In this document: piece by piece, positions 33,488-44,650 of the stretch
Position numbering within the stretch: position 1 is the first letter of the stretch
Layout: every line of letters begins with the position of its first letter
Source: Pseudomonas delhiensis
Lineage (GTDB): Bacteria > Pseudomonadota > Gammaproteobacteria > Pseudomonadales > Pseudomonadaceae
Length of the DNA stretch: 64,000 nt
NCBI RefSeq assembly: GCF_900187975.1
Contig: NZ_FZPC01000006.1
Coordinates: 124,001-188,000, forward strand
Direction of reading: 5' to 3'
Notes under the pieces: model-generated
The model's input: the letters and a program-made list of their open reading frames with translations, nothing else
The model's database searches: none
What the model was told of the DNA's origin: nothing
Made by a program: the position numbers and the translations under genes

Positions 33488-34552
33488 TCAGTGCTCGGCC
33501 AGCAGCTTGTCCCAGGTTTCCTTGAACACCGGGGCGGTCTTCTGCGGGGCGGTTTCCAGGGCGAACAGGCGGCGCTTGGTCTCCTGGTCCGGGTACAGGC
33601 CCGGCTGCTGGCGCAGCTCGGCGTCGAGGAAGGCCGCGGCGTCGACGTTGGCGTTCGGGTAGAGGGTGGCGGCGGTGACCTGGGCGGCGACCTTCGGCTG
33701 CAGCATGAAGTCGATGAAGCGCAGGGCCAGGTCCGGGTGCTGGGCGCTGCTGGGCACCACCAGGTTGTCGATGAACAGCACCGAGCCTTCCTGCGGCACC
33801 ACGAAGTGCACCGGCTGCCCGGCGCGGGCCGCGTGCAGGGCGTCGCCGACCCAGGCCATGGCCACGCACAGCTTGCCGTCGTTGAGGTCCTGGATGTAGC
33901 GCTCGCTGTCGATGTAGCGCAGGTTCGGGCGCAGCGCCTCGAGCACCTGGCCGGCGCGGCGGATCTGCGTCGGCGCGCTGCGGGCGAAGTTGCGCCCCTG
34001 GTAGTTCATCAGCACCGAGAAGGTCTCGTCGGGCGCGTCCAGCAGGCTCATGCCGCAGCCCTTCAGGCGCGCGCTGTACTGCGGGTCGAACAGCAGGCCC
34101 CAGCTGTCCGGCACCGGCCCGCCCAGGGCCTTCTCGGCCTGCGGCTGGTTCACCGCCAGGCCCACGGCGCCCCACAGGTAGGGCACGGCATGGCGGTTGT
34201 CGGGGTCGACGGCGGCCAGCTTGCTCATCAGTTGCGGGTCGAGGTGGCTGCGGTTGGGCAGGCGGGTGAAGTCCAGCGGCTGGATCAGCTTGTCCTTGAT
34301 CAGCTGCGGCAGGTCGTTGTGGGAGGGGACGGCGACGTCGATCTTCTCGCCGGCGCGCAGTGCCTTGTCCAGTTCTTCGGCAGTGCTGTAGGTGTGGTAC
34401 TCGACACTCACGCCGGTGGCCTTCTCGAAATCCTTGAGCGCTTCCGGGGCGATGTAGTCGTTCCAGTTGTAGACGCGGATGACGTCCTGGGCCTGGGCGA
34501 GCAGCGGGCAGAGCAGCAGCAACAGCGGGGCGAGCAGGCGTGGCATTGGCAT
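33488..34552 (-). CDS. Periplasmic polyamine-binding protein (PotF family)
   Basis: The 354-residue protein has a signal peptide (LLAPLLLLLCPLLAQAQ, cleavage near residue 21) and the PotF/SpuD fold. The opening VIRVYNWNDYIAPEAL includes the NWxDY polyamine-contact motif. Other family residues are visible (PYLWGAVGLAVN, SERYIQDLNDGKLCVAMAW). It lies directly upstream of aguR; the PAO1 equivalent is PA0295. It has no linked permease genes, so it may feed SpuFGH or act as a sensor. It is less like SpuD and SpuE than these are to each other. Confidence 0.9.
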   Translation of the reverse strand: MPMPRLLAPLLLLLCPLLAQAQDVIRVYNWNDYIAPEALKDFEKATGVSVEYHTYSTAEELDKALRAGEKIDVAVPSHNDLPQLIKDKLIQPLDFTRLPNRSHLDPQLMSKLAAVDPDNRHAVPYLWGAVGLAVNQPQAEKALGGPVPDSWGLLFDPQYSARLKGCGMSLLDAPDETFSVLMNYQGRNFARSAPTQIRRAGQVLEALRPNLRYIDSERYIQDLNDGKLCVAMAWVGDALHAARAGQPVHFVVPQEGSVLFIDNLVVPSSAQHPDLALRFIDFMLQPKVAAQVTAATLYPNANVDAAAFLDAELRQQPGLYPDQETKRRLFALETAPQKTAPVFKETWDKLLAEH

Positions 34553-34752
34553 TCTCCCTGTATGTCAAGGCACAGCATGGACGGCCGGCGGCCATTCCGG
34601 GGCTTGGTTGCGGCGTGGAGCGGCAGAGCAGGGTGAGGCGAGGTAAACCCGCCCGGCCGGGAAGGCATGGCGCAGTCGTGCACTGCGGCCGCCCGGCGGG
34701 CAAGGCGGTCGGACGAACGCCGGCGCGGGGCCGGCGTTGTCCGGGGTGCTTC

Positions 34753-36129
34753 TTATACGGTGTGCAGGTACCAGTTGTACTCGAGGTCGGAGATCGAATA
34801 CTCGAACTCCTGCAGCTCGTGTTCCTTGCACGCGACGAAGATGTCGATGTACTCGGGGCTGATGTACTTGTTCATCACGTCGCTGTCGTCCAGCTCGCGC
34901 AGGGCATCGCGCAGGTTGTTCGGCAGGCTCTGCTCCAGCTGCTCGTAGGCGTTGCCCTCGATGGGCGCGCCCGGCTCGACCTTGTTGGTCAGGCCGTGGT
35001 GGACGCCGGCGAGAACCGCGGCCAGCAGCAGGTAGGGGTTGGCGTCCGCGCCGGCCACCCGGTGTTCCAGGCGTACCGCTTCCGGCGCGCCGGTGGGCAC
35101 GCGCAGGGCCACGGTGCGGTTGTCCAGGCCCCAGCTCGGCGCGTTCGGCACGAAGAAGGCCGAGCCGAAGCGGCGGTAGGAGTTGACGTTCGGGCAGAGG
35201 AAGGCCATGGAGGCCGGCAGGGTCTCGAGCACACCGCCGATCGCGTGACGCAACGCGGCGTTCTGCTCGGGATCCTCGCTGGCGAAGATGTTCCTGCCGT
35301 CCTTGTCCAGCAGCGACACGTGGACGTGCAGGCCGTTGCCGGCCTGGCCCGGGTAGGGCTTGGCCATGAAGGTCGAATCCATCTCGTGGTCGTATGCCAC
35401 GTTCTTGATCAGGCGCTTGAGCAGCACCGCATAGTCGCAGGCCTTGAGCGCGTCGTTGACGTGGTGGAGGTTGACCTCGAACTGCGCCGGGGCGCTTTCC
35501 TTGACGATGGCGTCGGCCGGGATGCCCTGGGCGCGGGCGCCGTCGATGATGTCCTGCAGGCAGTCGGCGTACTCGTCGAGGTCGTCGATGGAGTAGACCT
35601 GCACCGATTGCGGGCGCTTGCCGGAGATGGGCGAACGCGGCGGCTGCGGGCGGCCGTTCACGTTCTCCTGGTCGATCAGGTAGAACTCCAGTTCGAAGGC
35701 CGCGACTATGCTCAGACCGATGTCGGTGAATTTCTGGATGACCTGGCGCAGGACTTCACGCGGGTCGGCGAAGAAGGGCGCGCCTTCCATTTCATGCATG
35801 GTCATCAGCAGTTGCGCGGTCGGGCGCTTCTGCCAGGGTTCCATGGCTATGGTGTCGGGGATGGGATAGCAGACACGGTCGGCGTCGCCAATGTCCAGGC
35901 CAAGGCCGGTGCTTTCAACGGTGGAGCCAGTGATGTCGAGGGCAAACAGCGAGGCGGGGAGATTGATGCCTTTCTCGTAGACTTTCGGCAGGTTGGTGCG
36001 CTCGATGCGCTTGCCGCGAACCACGCCATTCATATCTGCAATAAGGAGGTCGACGAACTGGACCTCGGGGTGTTCCTTCAGGAACTCGGTCGCTTCTGAG
36101 AGCGGAACGGCACTCGGGGGTACCGACAT
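34753..36129 (-). CDS. spuI: Gamma-glutamylpolyamine synthetase SpuI
   Basis: SpuI ligates glutamate to polyamines, the entry to the gamma-glutamylation route of catabolism. The 458-residue protein is a glutamine-synthetase-type enzyme. It has an N-terminal beta-grasp region (VQFVDLLIADMNGVVRGKRI) and a catalytic domain with metal and nucleotide residues in AAFELEFYLID, APAQFEVNLHH, GNGLHVHVSLLD and the NRTVALRVPTG loop. No GlnA adenylylation tyrosine context is evident. It is divergent from spuA across 277 bases. Several paralogues (pauA genes) exist in pseudomonads, so the exact polyamine preference is not fixed. Confidence 0.93.
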   Translation of the reverse strand: MSVPPSAVPLSEATEFLKEHPEVQFVDLLIADMNGVVRGKRIERTNLPKVYEKGINLPASLFALDITGSTVESTGLGLDIGDADRVCYPIPDTIAMEPWQKRPTAQLLMTMHEMEGAPFFADPREVLRQVIQKFTDIGLSIVAAFELEFYLIDQENVNGRPQPPRSPISGKRPQSVQVYSIDDLDEYADCLQDIIDGARAQGIPADAIVKESAPAQFEVNLHHVNDALKACDYAVLLKRLIKNVAYDHEMDSTFMAKPYPGQAGNGLHVHVSLLDKDGRNIFASEDPEQNAALRHAIGGVLETLPASMAFLCPNVNSYRRFGSAFFVPNAPSWGLDNRTVALRVPTGAPEAVRLEHRVAGADANPYLLLAAVLAGVHHGLTNKVEPGAPIEGNAYEQLEQSLPNNLRDALRELDDSDVMNKYISPEYIDIFVACKEHELQEFEYSISDLEYNWYLHTV

Positions 36130-36406
36130 GGTGCAACACCTTTATTGTTAAAAATATCAATCATGCGGGGGCTAGGCTGTGAGTCAATCCGAAAGGCCTG
36201 TTGATGTCAATAGCGCCACTTCCTGCCCGCTTATGGTGCAAGGTGGCCATTTCTGGGGCATTTCGGCTTGTCTCAGGGGCCGTGAAAGCGTGTTGTCATG
36301 GGATGTTCAGCGAGGCGTGTGCGATTTTTTACAGGGCTATTGTGTAAAAAAATGAACAGCGCTAAGCTCGGTCGCAACCCATAACACTTACAAGCACGGG
36401 TGTCCC
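36130..36406. promoter_or_regulatory. Divergent promoter region spuI / spuA
   Basis: This gap is less GC-rich than the surrounding genes, with AT-rich patches next to both start codons (near 36140-36160 and 36325-36360). It must hold the promoters of spuI and of the spuABCDEFGH operon. I could not define -10 and -35 boxes or an operator with confidence. Confidence 0.5.
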
Positions 36407-37159
36407 ATGTCTCGCCTGCCGTCAATAGGCGTGACCGCCTGCGTCAGGCAAGTCGGTCATAAAACCAGCCATACCGTCGGCGACAAATACGTCCGCGCCG
36501 TGGTGGCCGGGGCCAATGGTCTACCGCTGATCATTCCCGCCCTGGGCGAGGCTCTCGACCAGGACACCTTGCTCTCCAGCCTCGATGGGCTGCTGTTCAC
36601 CGGATCACCGTCGAACATCGAGCCTCATCATTATAGTGGGCCCGCGAGCGATGCAGGCACTTTGCATGACATCGCCCGAGACGCTACTACACTGCCGCTC
36701 ATTCGCGCTGCGATCGCCGCTGGCGTGCCGGTACTCGGCATCTGCCGCGGTTTCCAGGAGATCAACGTGGCACTCGGCGGCACGCTGCACCAGAAGGTGC
36801 ACGAAACTTCAGGACTCATGGACCACCGCGAGCCGGACGACGAGCCGGTCGAGGTGCAATACGCCCCGCGCCACGTCGTCGACGTGCAGCCGGGCGGCAT
36901 TCTCGCCGGCATCGGCTTGCCGGCGCAGATCCAGGTCAATTCCATTCATGGCCAAGGCGTTGCACGTCTGGCGCCGGGCCTTCGCGTAGAAGCACTGGCG
37001 CCTGACGGGTTGGTCGAAGCCTTCTCCGTGGAGGGTGCCAGGGCCTTCGCCCTCGGCGTGCAGTGGCACCCGGAGTGGCAGGTCCGATCCAATCCCAACT
37101 ATCTCGCCATCTTCCAGGCATTCGGCAAAGCCTGCAGCAAGAGGGCGGGGCAACGTTGA
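36407..37159 (+). CDS. spuA: Gamma-glutamyl polyamine/GABA hydrolase SpuA
   Basis: SpuA is a class I glutamine-amidotransferase-like hydrolase (PuuD family). It releases glutamate from gamma-glutamylated intermediates such as gamma-glutamyl-GABA. The 250 residues contain the nucleophile Cys113 in LGICRGFQEINVALGG and the catalytic His/Glu in VQWHPEWQ near the C-terminus. It is the first gene of the spuABCDEFGH operon, with 41 bases to spuB. The start ATG is followed by SRLPSIGVTACVRQVG. Confidence 0.95.
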   Translation: MSRLPSIGVTACVRQVGHKTSHTVGDKYVRAVVAGANGLPLIIPALGEALDQDTLLSSLDGLLFTGSPSNIEPHHYSGPASDAGTLHDIARDATTLPLIRAAIAAGVPVLGICRGFQEINVALGGTLHQKVHETSGLMDHREPDDEPVEVQYAPRHVVDVQPGGILAGIGLPAQIQVNSIHGQGVARLAPGLRVEALAPDGLVEAFSVEGARAFALGVQWHPEWQVRSNPNYLAIFQAFGKACSKRAGQR

Positions 37160-37200
37160 GTCCGGCGGTTGGGGCCGGGCTCTCACACCCTGAGGTCTTT

Positions 37201-38559
37201 ATGACTACCAAGCTAGACCAGCTGACCGGCTGGCTGAAGGAACGCAAGATCACCGAAGTGGAATGCATGATCGCCGACCTGACCGGGATTGCCCGGGGCA
37301 AGATCGCGCCGACCAACAAGTTCCTCAACGAGAAGGGCATGCGCCTGCCGGAGTCCGTGCTCCTGCAGACCGTGACCGGTGATTACGTCGAGGACGACAT
37401 CTACTACGACCTGCTGGACCCGGCCGATATCGACATGGTCTGCCGCCCGGACGAGAATGCCGTGTTCCTCGTCCCCTGGGCCATCGAGCCCACCGCGATG
37501 GTCATCCACGATACCTACGACAAGCTCGGCAACCCCATCGAGCTGTCGCCGCGCAACATTCTCAAGCGCGTGCTCAAGCTCTACGCCGACAAGGGCTGGA
37601 AGCCGATCGTGGCGCCGGAGATGGAGTTCTACCTGACCAAGCGCAGCGACGACCCCGACTACCCGCTGCAGGCCCCCGTGGGCCGTTCCGGGCGCCAGGA
37701 GACCGGCCGCCAGTCCTTCTCCATCGACGCGGCGAACGAATTCGACCCGCTGTTCGAGGACATGTACGACTGGTGCGAGGCGCAGGGCCTGGACCTGGAT
37801 ACCCTGATCCACGAGGAAGGCACCGCGCAGATGGAGATCAACTTCCGTCACGGCGATGCCCTGGACCTGGCGGACCAGATCCTGGTGTTCAAGCGCACCA
37901 TGCGCGAGGCCGCGCTCAAGCACAACGTGGCCGCGACCTTCATGGCCAAGCCGATGACCGGCGAGCCGGGCAGCGCCATGCACCTGCACCAGAGCATCAT
38001 CGACATCAAGACCGGCAAGAACATCTTCTCCAATGCCGACGGCACCATGAGCGAGCTGTTCCTGCACCACGTCGGCGGCCTGCAGCGCTTCATCCCCGAG
38101 GCCCTGCCGCTGTTCGCCCCGAACGTCAACTCGTTCCGCCGCTTCCTGCCCGACACCTCGGCGCCGGTGAACGTCGAGTGGGGCGAGGAGAACCGCACCG
38201 TGGGCCTGCGCGTGCCGGATTCCAACCCGGAGAACCGCCGCGTGGAAAACCGCCTGGCCGGCGCCGACGCCAACCCGTACCTGGCCCTGGCCGCCAGCCT
38301 GCTGTGCGGCTACATCGGCATGGTCGAAGGCATCAAACCCAGTGCCCAGGTCAAGGGCCGCGGCTACGAACGCCGTAACCTGCGACTGCCGCTGACCATC
38401 GAGGCGGCACTGGAAACCATGGAAGGCAGCAAGACCCTTGAACAGTACCTGGGCAGCAAGTTCATCCGCGGCTACGTCGCGGTGAAACGTGCCGAACACG
38501 AGAACTTCAAGCGGGTGATCAGTTCCTGGGAGCGGGAGTTCCTCCTGCTGTCCGTCTGA
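37201..38559 (+). CDS. spuB: Gamma-glutamylpolyamine synthetase SpuB
   Basis: The 452-residue glutamine-synthetase-like ligase is a paralogue of SpuI. It has the N-terminal VECMIADLTGIARGKIAPTN and the catalytic elements APEMEFYLTKR, GTAQMEINFRHGD, GSAMHLHQSI and ENRTVGLRVPDSN. It should gamma-glutamylate putrescine or another polyamine; relative specificities of SpuB and SpuI cannot be read here. The start is ATG at 37201; a longer frame would overlap spuA. A hairpin lies between its stop and spuC. Confidence 0.94.
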   Translation: MTTKLDQLTGWLKERKITEVECMIADLTGIARGKIAPTNKFLNEKGMRLPESVLLQTVTGDYVEDDIYYDLLDPADIDMVCRPDENAVFLVPWAIEPTAMVIHDTYDKLGNPIELSPRNILKRVLKLYADKGWKPIVAPEMEFYLTKRSDDPDYPLQAPVGRSGRQETGRQSFSIDAANEFDPLFEDMYDWCEAQGLDLDTLIHEEGTAQMEINFRHGDALDLADQILVFKRTMREAALKHNVAATFMAKPMTGEPGSAMHLHQSIIDIKTGKNIFSNADGTMSELFLHHVGGLQRFIPEALPLFAPNVNSFRRFLPDTSAPVNVEWGEENRTVGLRVPDSNPENRRVENRLAGADANPYLALAASLLCGYIGMVEGIKPSAQVKGRGYERRNLRLPLTIEAALETMEGSKTLEQYLGSKFIRGYVAVKRAEHENFKRVISSWEREFLLLSV

Positions 38560-38566
38560 TCGGCGT

Positions 38567-38593
38567 GGGGTCCGGCCCTGCCGGCCGGGCCCC
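38567..38593 (+). other. Intercistronic hairpin spuB-spuC
   Basis: GGGGTCCGGC pairs with GCCGGGCCCC (one G-T pair) around a 7-base loop. There is no T-run, so attenuation or mRNA stabilisation is likelier than termination. Confidence 0.55.
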
Positions 38594-38621
38594 GTGTTCA
38601 TTACAGAGAGGTTTTACCAAA

Positions 38622-39986
38622 ATGACGAAACAGACCAGCGCCCAGACCCAACACTGGCAGGCGCTCAGCCGCGAACACCACCTGGCTCCGTTCACCGACT
38701 ACAAGCAGCTGAACGAGAAGGGTGCGCGCATCATCACCAAGGCCGAGGGCGTGTACCTGTGGGACAGCGAGGGCAACAAGATCCTCGATGGCATGGCCGG
38801 CCTGTGGTGCATGAACGTCGGCTATGGTCGCAAGGAGCTCGCCGAGGTCGCCTACAAGCAGATGCTCGAGCTGCCCTACTACAACCTGTTCTTCCAGACC
38901 GCGCACCCGCCCGTGCTGGAGCTGGCCAAGGCCATCGCCGACATCGCCCCCGAAGGCATGAACCACGTGTTCTTCACCGGCTCCGGCTCGGAGTCCAACG
39001 ACACCGTGCTGCGCATGGTCCGCCACTACTGGTCGATCAAGGGCAAGCCGCAGAAGAAGGTGGTCATCGGCCGCTGGAACGGCTACCACGGCTCCACCGT
39101 CGCCGGCGTCAGCCTCGGCGGCATGAAGGCCCTGCACGGCCAGGGCGACCTGCCGATCCCGGGCATCGTGCACATCGCCCAGCCCTACTGGTACGGCGAG
39201 GGCGGCGACATGTCGGCGGAAGAGTTCGGCGTCTGGGCCGCCGAGCAGTTGGAGAAGAAGATTCTCGAAGTCGGCGAGGAGAACGTCGCCGCCTTCATCG
39301 CCGAGCCGATCCAGGGCGCCGGTGGCGTGATCGTGCCGCCGGAAACCTACTGGCCGAAGATCCGCGAGATCCTCGCCAAGTACGAGATCCTGTTCATCGC
39401 CGACGAAGTCATCTGCGGCTTCGGCCGTACCGGCGAGTGGTTCGGCAGCCAGTACTACGGCAATGCCCCGGACCTGATGCCGATCGCCAAGGGCCTGACC
39501 AGCGGCTACATCCCCATGGGCGGCGTAATCGTCCGCGACGAGATCGTCGATACCCTGAATGAGGGTGGCGAGTTCTACCACGGCTTCACCTACTCTGGTC
39601 ACCCCGTGGCCGCGGCGGTGGCCCTGGAGAACATCCGCATCCTGCGCGAGGAGAAGATCGTCGAGACCGTGAAGGCGGAAACGGCACCCTACTTGCAGAA
39701 GCGCTGGCAGGAGCTGGCCGACCACCCGCTGGTGGGCGAGGCCCGCGGCGTCGGCATGGTGGCCGCGCTGGAGCTGGTGAAGAACAAGAAGACCCGCGAG
39801 CGCTTCGAGAACGGCGTCGGCATGCTGTGCCGCGAGCACTGCTTCCGCAACGGCCTGATCATGCGCGCGGTGGGAGACACTATGATTATTTCGCCGCCGC
39901 TGGTCATCTCCAAGCCGGAGATCGACGAGTTGATCACCCTGGCGCGCAAGTGCCTCGATCAAACCGCCGCCGTAGCGCTGTCTTGA
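38622..39986 (+). CDS. spuC: Putrescine/polyamine:pyruvate aminotransferase SpuC
   Basis: SpuC transaminates putrescine and related amines to aldehydes with pyruvate as acceptor, using PLP. The 454-residue class III aminotransferase shows GLWCMNVGYGRKELAE, FTGSGSESNDTVLRM (phosphate contacts), NGYHGSTVAGVSLGGM, FIADEVICGFGRTGEWFG (PLP-ring aspartate) and the PLP lysine in PIAKGLTSGYIPMG. ATG at 38622 follows a 62-base gap with a hairpin. A 116-base gap with another hairpin separates it from spuD. Confidence 0.96.
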   Translation: MTKQTSAQTQHWQALSREHHLAPFTDYKQLNEKGARIITKAEGVYLWDSEGNKILDGMAGLWCMNVGYGRKELAEVAYKQMLELPYYNLFFQTAHPPVLELAKAIADIAPEGMNHVFFTGSGSESNDTVLRMVRHYWSIKGKPQKKVVIGRWNGYHGSTVAGVSLGGMKALHGQGDLPIPGIVHIAQPYWYGEGGDMSAEEFGVWAAEQLEKKILEVGEENVAAFIAEPIQGAGGVIVPPETYWPKIREILAKYEILFIADEVICGFGRTGEWFGSQYYGNAPDLMPIAKGLTSGYIPMGGVIVRDEIVDTLNEGGEFYHGFTYSGHPVAAAVALENIRILREEKIVETVKAETAPYLQKRWQELADHPLVGEARGVGMVAALELVKNKKTRERFENGVGMLCREHCFRNGLIMRAVGDTMIISPPLVISKPEIDELITLARKCLDQTAAVALS

Positions 39987-40036
39987 GTCTTCGACCGGAC
40001 CTTTGACAGACTGCGCCTGTGCGTTGGCCAGGCTCA

Positions 40037-40074
40037 CCGGGTGGTGAAGGCGGAAAGCCGCCGACGCCACCCGG
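40037..40074 (+). other. Intercistronic hairpin spuC-spuD
   Basis: CCGGGTGG (40037-40044) pairs with CCACCCGG (40067-40074). An inner GGCGG/CCGCC stem with a 4-base loop extends it. It sits 28 bases before the spuD start. Confidence 0.6.
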
Positions 40075-40102
40075 AACATCAAAAACAATTGGAGCTACCC
40101 GC

Positions 40103-41203
40103 ATGTTCAAGACCTTCGGCAAGACCCTGCTCGCCATGACTCTGGCGGGCGCTGTGGCCGGCATGGCACAGGCCGATGACAAGGTACTGCACGTTTACAA
40201 CTGGTCCGACTACATCGCCCCGAACACGGTCGACGAGTTCACCAAGGCCACCGGCATCAAGGTGGTCTACGACGTCTACGACAGCAACGAAGTGCTGGAG
40301 GCCAAGCTGCTGGCCGGCAAGTCGGGCTACGACGTGGTGGTGCCGTCGAACTCCTTCCTGGCCAAGCAGATCAAGGCCGGCGTCTACCAGCCGCTGGACC
40401 GTTCCAAGCTGCCGAACTGGAAGAACCTCAACCCGGACATCATGAAGACCCTCGAGGTCAGCGACCCGGGCAACAAGTTCGCCATCCCCTACATGTGGGG
40501 CACCATCGGCATCGGCTACAACCCGGACAAGGTCAAGGCCGCGCTGGGCGACAACGCCCCGGTGGACTCCTGGGACCTGGTGTTCAAGCCCGAGAACATC
40601 CAGAAGCTCAAGCAGTGCGGCGTGAGCTTCCTCGACTCGCCCACCGAGATGCTGCCGGCGGCCCTGCACTACCTGGGCTACAAGCCGGACAGCCAGGACC
40701 CGAAGGAAATCAAGGCCGCCGAGGACCTGTTCCTGAAGATCCGCCCGTACATCACCTACTTCCACTCCTCCAAGTACATTTCGGACCTGGCCAACGGCAA
40801 CATCTGCGTGGCCATCGGCTACTCGGGTGACATCTACCAGGCCAAGTCCCGCGCGGTGGAAGCCAAGAACAACGTGAAGGTGGCCTACCACATTCCGAAG
40901 GAAGGCGCCGGCGCCTTCTTCGACACCGTGGCCATTCCGAAGGACTCCGAGAACCCCGAAGGCGCGCTGAAGTGGATCAACTTCCTGCTCGAGCCGAAGG
41001 TGATCGCCGAGATCTCCGACACCGTTTCCTACCCCAACGCCAACGCCGCGGCCACCCCGCTGGTGAACGAGGAAATCCGTAACGACCCGGGCATCTACCC
41101 GAGCGACGAAGTCATGAAGAAGCTGTACGCCTTCCCGGACCTGCCGGCGAAGACCCAGCGCCTGATGACGCGCAGCTGGACCACCATCAAGTCCGGCAAG
41201 TGA
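40103..41203 (+). CDS. spuD: Periplasmic polyamine-binding protein SpuD
   Basis: SpuD binds putrescine and delivers it to SpuFGH. The 366 residues have a signal peptide ([17 protein letters not shown], cleavage near residue 24) and the PotF-type sequence [20 protein letters not shown], which supplies aromatic and acidic ligands. [20 protein letters not shown] and [20 protein letters not shown] follow. It is about 60 per cent or more similar by eye to the next gene, spuE. In P. aeruginosa SpuD is the putrescine receptor. Start ATG at 40103. Confidence 0.95.
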   Translation: MFKTFGKTLLAMTLAGAVAGMAQADDKVLHVYNWSDYIAPNTVDEFTKATGIKVVYDVYDSNEVLEAKLLAGKSGYDVVVPSNSFLAKQIKAGVYQPLDRSKLPNWKNLNPDIMKTLEVSDPGNKFAIPYMWGTIGIGYNPDKVKAALGDNAPVDSWDLVFKPENIQKLKQCGVSFLDSPTEMLPAALHYLGYKPDSQDPKEIKAAEDLFLKIRPYITYFHSSKYISDLANGNICVAIGYSGDIYQAKSRAVEAKNNVKVAYHIPKEGAGAFFDTVAIPKDSENPEGALKWINFLLEPKVIAEISDTVSYPNANAAATPLVNEEIRNDPGIYPSDEVMKKLYAFPDLPAKTQRLMTRSWTTIKSGK

Positions 41204-42529
<1,326 letters not shown>

Positions 42530-42540
42530 GCAATCCGAGT

Positions 42541-42565
42541 ACGCCCGGCCGCGGGGGCCGGGCGT
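42541..42565 (+). other. Intercistronic hairpin spuE-spuF
   Basis: ACGCCCGGCC pairs perfectly with GGCCGGGCGT around a 5-base loop, immediately after the spuE stop. CTAAAAG follows rather than a T-run. Confidence 0.65.
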
Positions 42566-42587
42566 CTAAAAGTTGGGAGTTGTGGTA

Positions 42588-43742
42588 ATGGCTATAGCCT
42601 CCGGTGCCTACAAGAAAGCCCTCGCGGGCGACCAGCAGCCCAAAGAGGTGTTGGTAAAAATCGACCGGGTCACCAAGCAGTTCGACGAAACCCTTGCGGT
42701 GGACAGTGTTTCCCTGACCATCAAGAAGGGCGAGATCTTCGCATTGCTCGGCGGTTCCGGTTCCGGTAAATCCACCCTGTTGCGCATGCTGGCCGGCTTC
42801 GAGCGGCCGACCGAAGGTCGCATCTTCCTGGACGGCCAGGACATCACCGACCTGCCGCCCTACGAGCGGCCGATCAACATGATGTTCCAGTCCTATGCGC
42901 TCTTCCCGCACATGTCGGTGGCGCAGAACATCGCCTTCGGCCTGAAGCAGGACGGCCTGCCCAAGGCCGAGATCGACAAGATCGTCGAGGAGATGCTCAA
43001 GCTGGTGCAGATGACCCAGTACGCCAAGCGCAAGCCGCACCAGCTGTCCGGCGGCCAGCGCCAGCGCGTGGCCCTGGCCCGTTCGCTGGCCAAGCGGCCG
43101 AAGCTGCTGCTGCTCGACGAGCCCATGGGCGCCCTGGACAAGAAGCTGCGTTCGCAGATGCAGCTGGAGCTGGTGGAGATCATCGAACGCGTCGGCGTGA
43201 CCTGCGTGATGGTGACCCACGACCAGGAAGAGGCCATGACCATGGCCCAGCGCATCGCCATCATGCACCTGGGCTGCATCGAGCAGATCGGCAGCCCGAT
43301 GGACATCTACGAGACCCCGGCCAGCCGCCTGATCTGCGAGTTCATCGGCAACGTCAACATGTTCGACGGCCAACTGGTCGAGGACGTGCAGGACCACGCG
43401 GTGATCGCCTGCCCGCAGCTGGAGAACCCGATCTACATCGGCCATGGCATCAGCACCCGTGCCGAAGACAAGCGCATCACCTACGCGCTGCGTCCGGAGA
43501 AGGTCATGGTCAGCGCGCAGAAGCCGGAGAACCTCGAGCACGAGGGCTTCAACTGGGCCCAGGGCACCGTCTACGACATCGCCTACCTGGGCGGCCACTC
43601 GGTGTACTACATCAAGCTGGCCTCGGGGATGATCGTCCAGGCCTTCATGGCCAACGCCGAACGCCACGTGGCACGCCCGACCTGGGACCAGCCGGTGTAC
43701 ATCAGCTGGTACGACGACAGCGGTGTGGTGCTGCAATCATGA
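42588..43742 (+). CDS. spuF: Polyamine ABC transporter ATPase SpuF
   Basis: The 384-residue PotG/PotA-type ATPase powers SpuGH. Walker A is LLGGSGSGKSTLLRML, the signature [16 protein letters not shown], Walker B LLLLDEPMGALDK and the H-loop [17 protein letters not shown]-terminal TOBE domain follows (about 300-384). ATG at 42588 (MAIASGAYKKAL) is preferred; an in-frame GTG-like start 15 bases earlier lacks a ribosome site. Its stop overlaps the spuG start by four bases (ATGA). Confidence 0.96.
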   Translation: MAIASGAYKKALAGDQQPKEVLVKIDRVTKQFDETLAVDSVSLTIKKGEIFALLGGSGSGKSTLLRMLAGFERPTEGRIFLDGQDITDLPPYERPINMMFQSYALFPHMSVAQNIAFGLKQDGLPKAEIDKIVEEMLKLVQMTQYAKRKPHQLSGGQRQRVALARSLAKRPKLLLLDEPMGALDKKLRSQMQLELVEIIERVGVTCVMVTHDQEEAMTMAQRIAIMHLGCIEQIGSPMDIYETPASRLICEFIGNVNMFDGQLVEDVQDHAVIACPQLENPIYIGHGISTRAEDKRITYALRPEKVMVSAQKPENLEHEGFNWAQGTVYDIAYLGGHSVYYIKLASGMIVQAFMANAERHVARPTWDQPVYISWYDDSGVVLQS

Positions 43743-44650
43743 ACATCAGCAAATCGCTCATGAAGCGCCTGCCGCGTGGCCGGCACGCCGTGATCGGTGT
43801 GCCGTTCATCTGGCTGTTCCTGTTCTTCCTGCTGCCCTTCGCCATCGTGCTGAAAATCAGCCTGGCGGCAGCGGACGTGGCCATTCCGCCGTACACCGAA
43901 GTGTTCCAGTACGCCGACCAGACCCTGCAACTGGTGCTGAACCTCGGCAACTACCTGATGCTGACGGACGACCCGCTCTACATCGACGCCTACCTGGGCT
44001 CGCTGAAGATGGCGGCGATCAGCACCTTCCTGTGCCTGCTGATCGGCTACCCGATGGCCTACGCCATCGCCCGCGCCAGCAAGGAAATGCAGACCGTCCT
44101 GCTGCTGCTGATCATGATGCCGACCTGGACGGCGATCCTGATCCGCGTGTACGCCTGGATGGGCATCCTGTCCAACAACGGGCTGCTCAACGGCTTCCTG
44201 ATGTGGCTGGGGGTGATCAACGAACCGCTGACCATCCTCAACACCAACCTGGCGGTGTACATCGGTATCGTCTACTCGTACCTGCCGTTCATGGTGATGC
44301 CGCTGTACGCCAACCTGGTGAAGCACGACATGAGCCTGCTGGAAGCCGCGTCCGACCTGGGGGCGCGCAACTTCACCAGCTTCTGGAAGATCACCGTGCC
44401 GCTGTCGAAGAACGGCATCATCGCCGGCTGCATGCTGGTGTTCATCCCGGCGGTGGGCGAGTTCGTCATCCCGGAACTGCTCGGCGGCCCCGAGACGCTG
44501 ATGATCGGCAAGGTGCTGTGGCAGGAGTTCTTCAACAACCGTGACTGGCCGGTGGCATCCGCCCTGGCGGTGGTCATGCTGGCGATCCTCATCGTGCCCA
44601 TCATCCTGTTCAACAAGAACCAAGCGAAGGAACTGGAGGGCAAGGTATGA
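43739..44650 (+). CDS. spuG: Polyamine ABC transporter permease SpuG
   Basis: The 303-residue inner-membrane protein has six membrane segments. The first follows KRLPRGRHAVIGVPFIWLFL. The EAA loop reads LLEAASDLGARNFTSFWKIT and contacts SpuF. It is the PotH-type subunit and pairs with SpuH. Its start and stop both overlap the neighbouring genes by four bases, implying translational coupling of spuF, spuG and spuH. Confidence 0.95.
   Translation: MNISKSLMKRLPRGRHAVIGVPFIWLFLFFLLPFAIVLKISLAAADVAIPPYTEVFQYADQTLQLVLNLGNYLMLTDDPLYIDAYLGSLKMAAISTFLCLLIGYPMAYAIARASKEMQTVLLLLIMMPTWTAILIRVYAWMGILSNNGLLNGFLMWLGVINEPLTILNTNLAVYIGIVYSYLPFMVMPLYANLVKHDMSLLEAASDLGARNFTSFWKITVPLSKNGIIAGCMLVFIPAVGEFVIPELLGGPETLMIGKVLWQEFFNNRDWPVASALAVVMLAILIVPIILFNKNQAKELEGKV

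Noticed and set aside
33387-34703. In-frame upstream extension of aguR to 649 residues
   Set aside because: It runs antisense-like through another frame of the binding-protein gene and has no domain; the TetR protein starts at 33386.
36130-36406. Sigma-54 type promoter between spuI and spuA
   Set aside because: Candidate GG/GC pairs are not at the required spacing.
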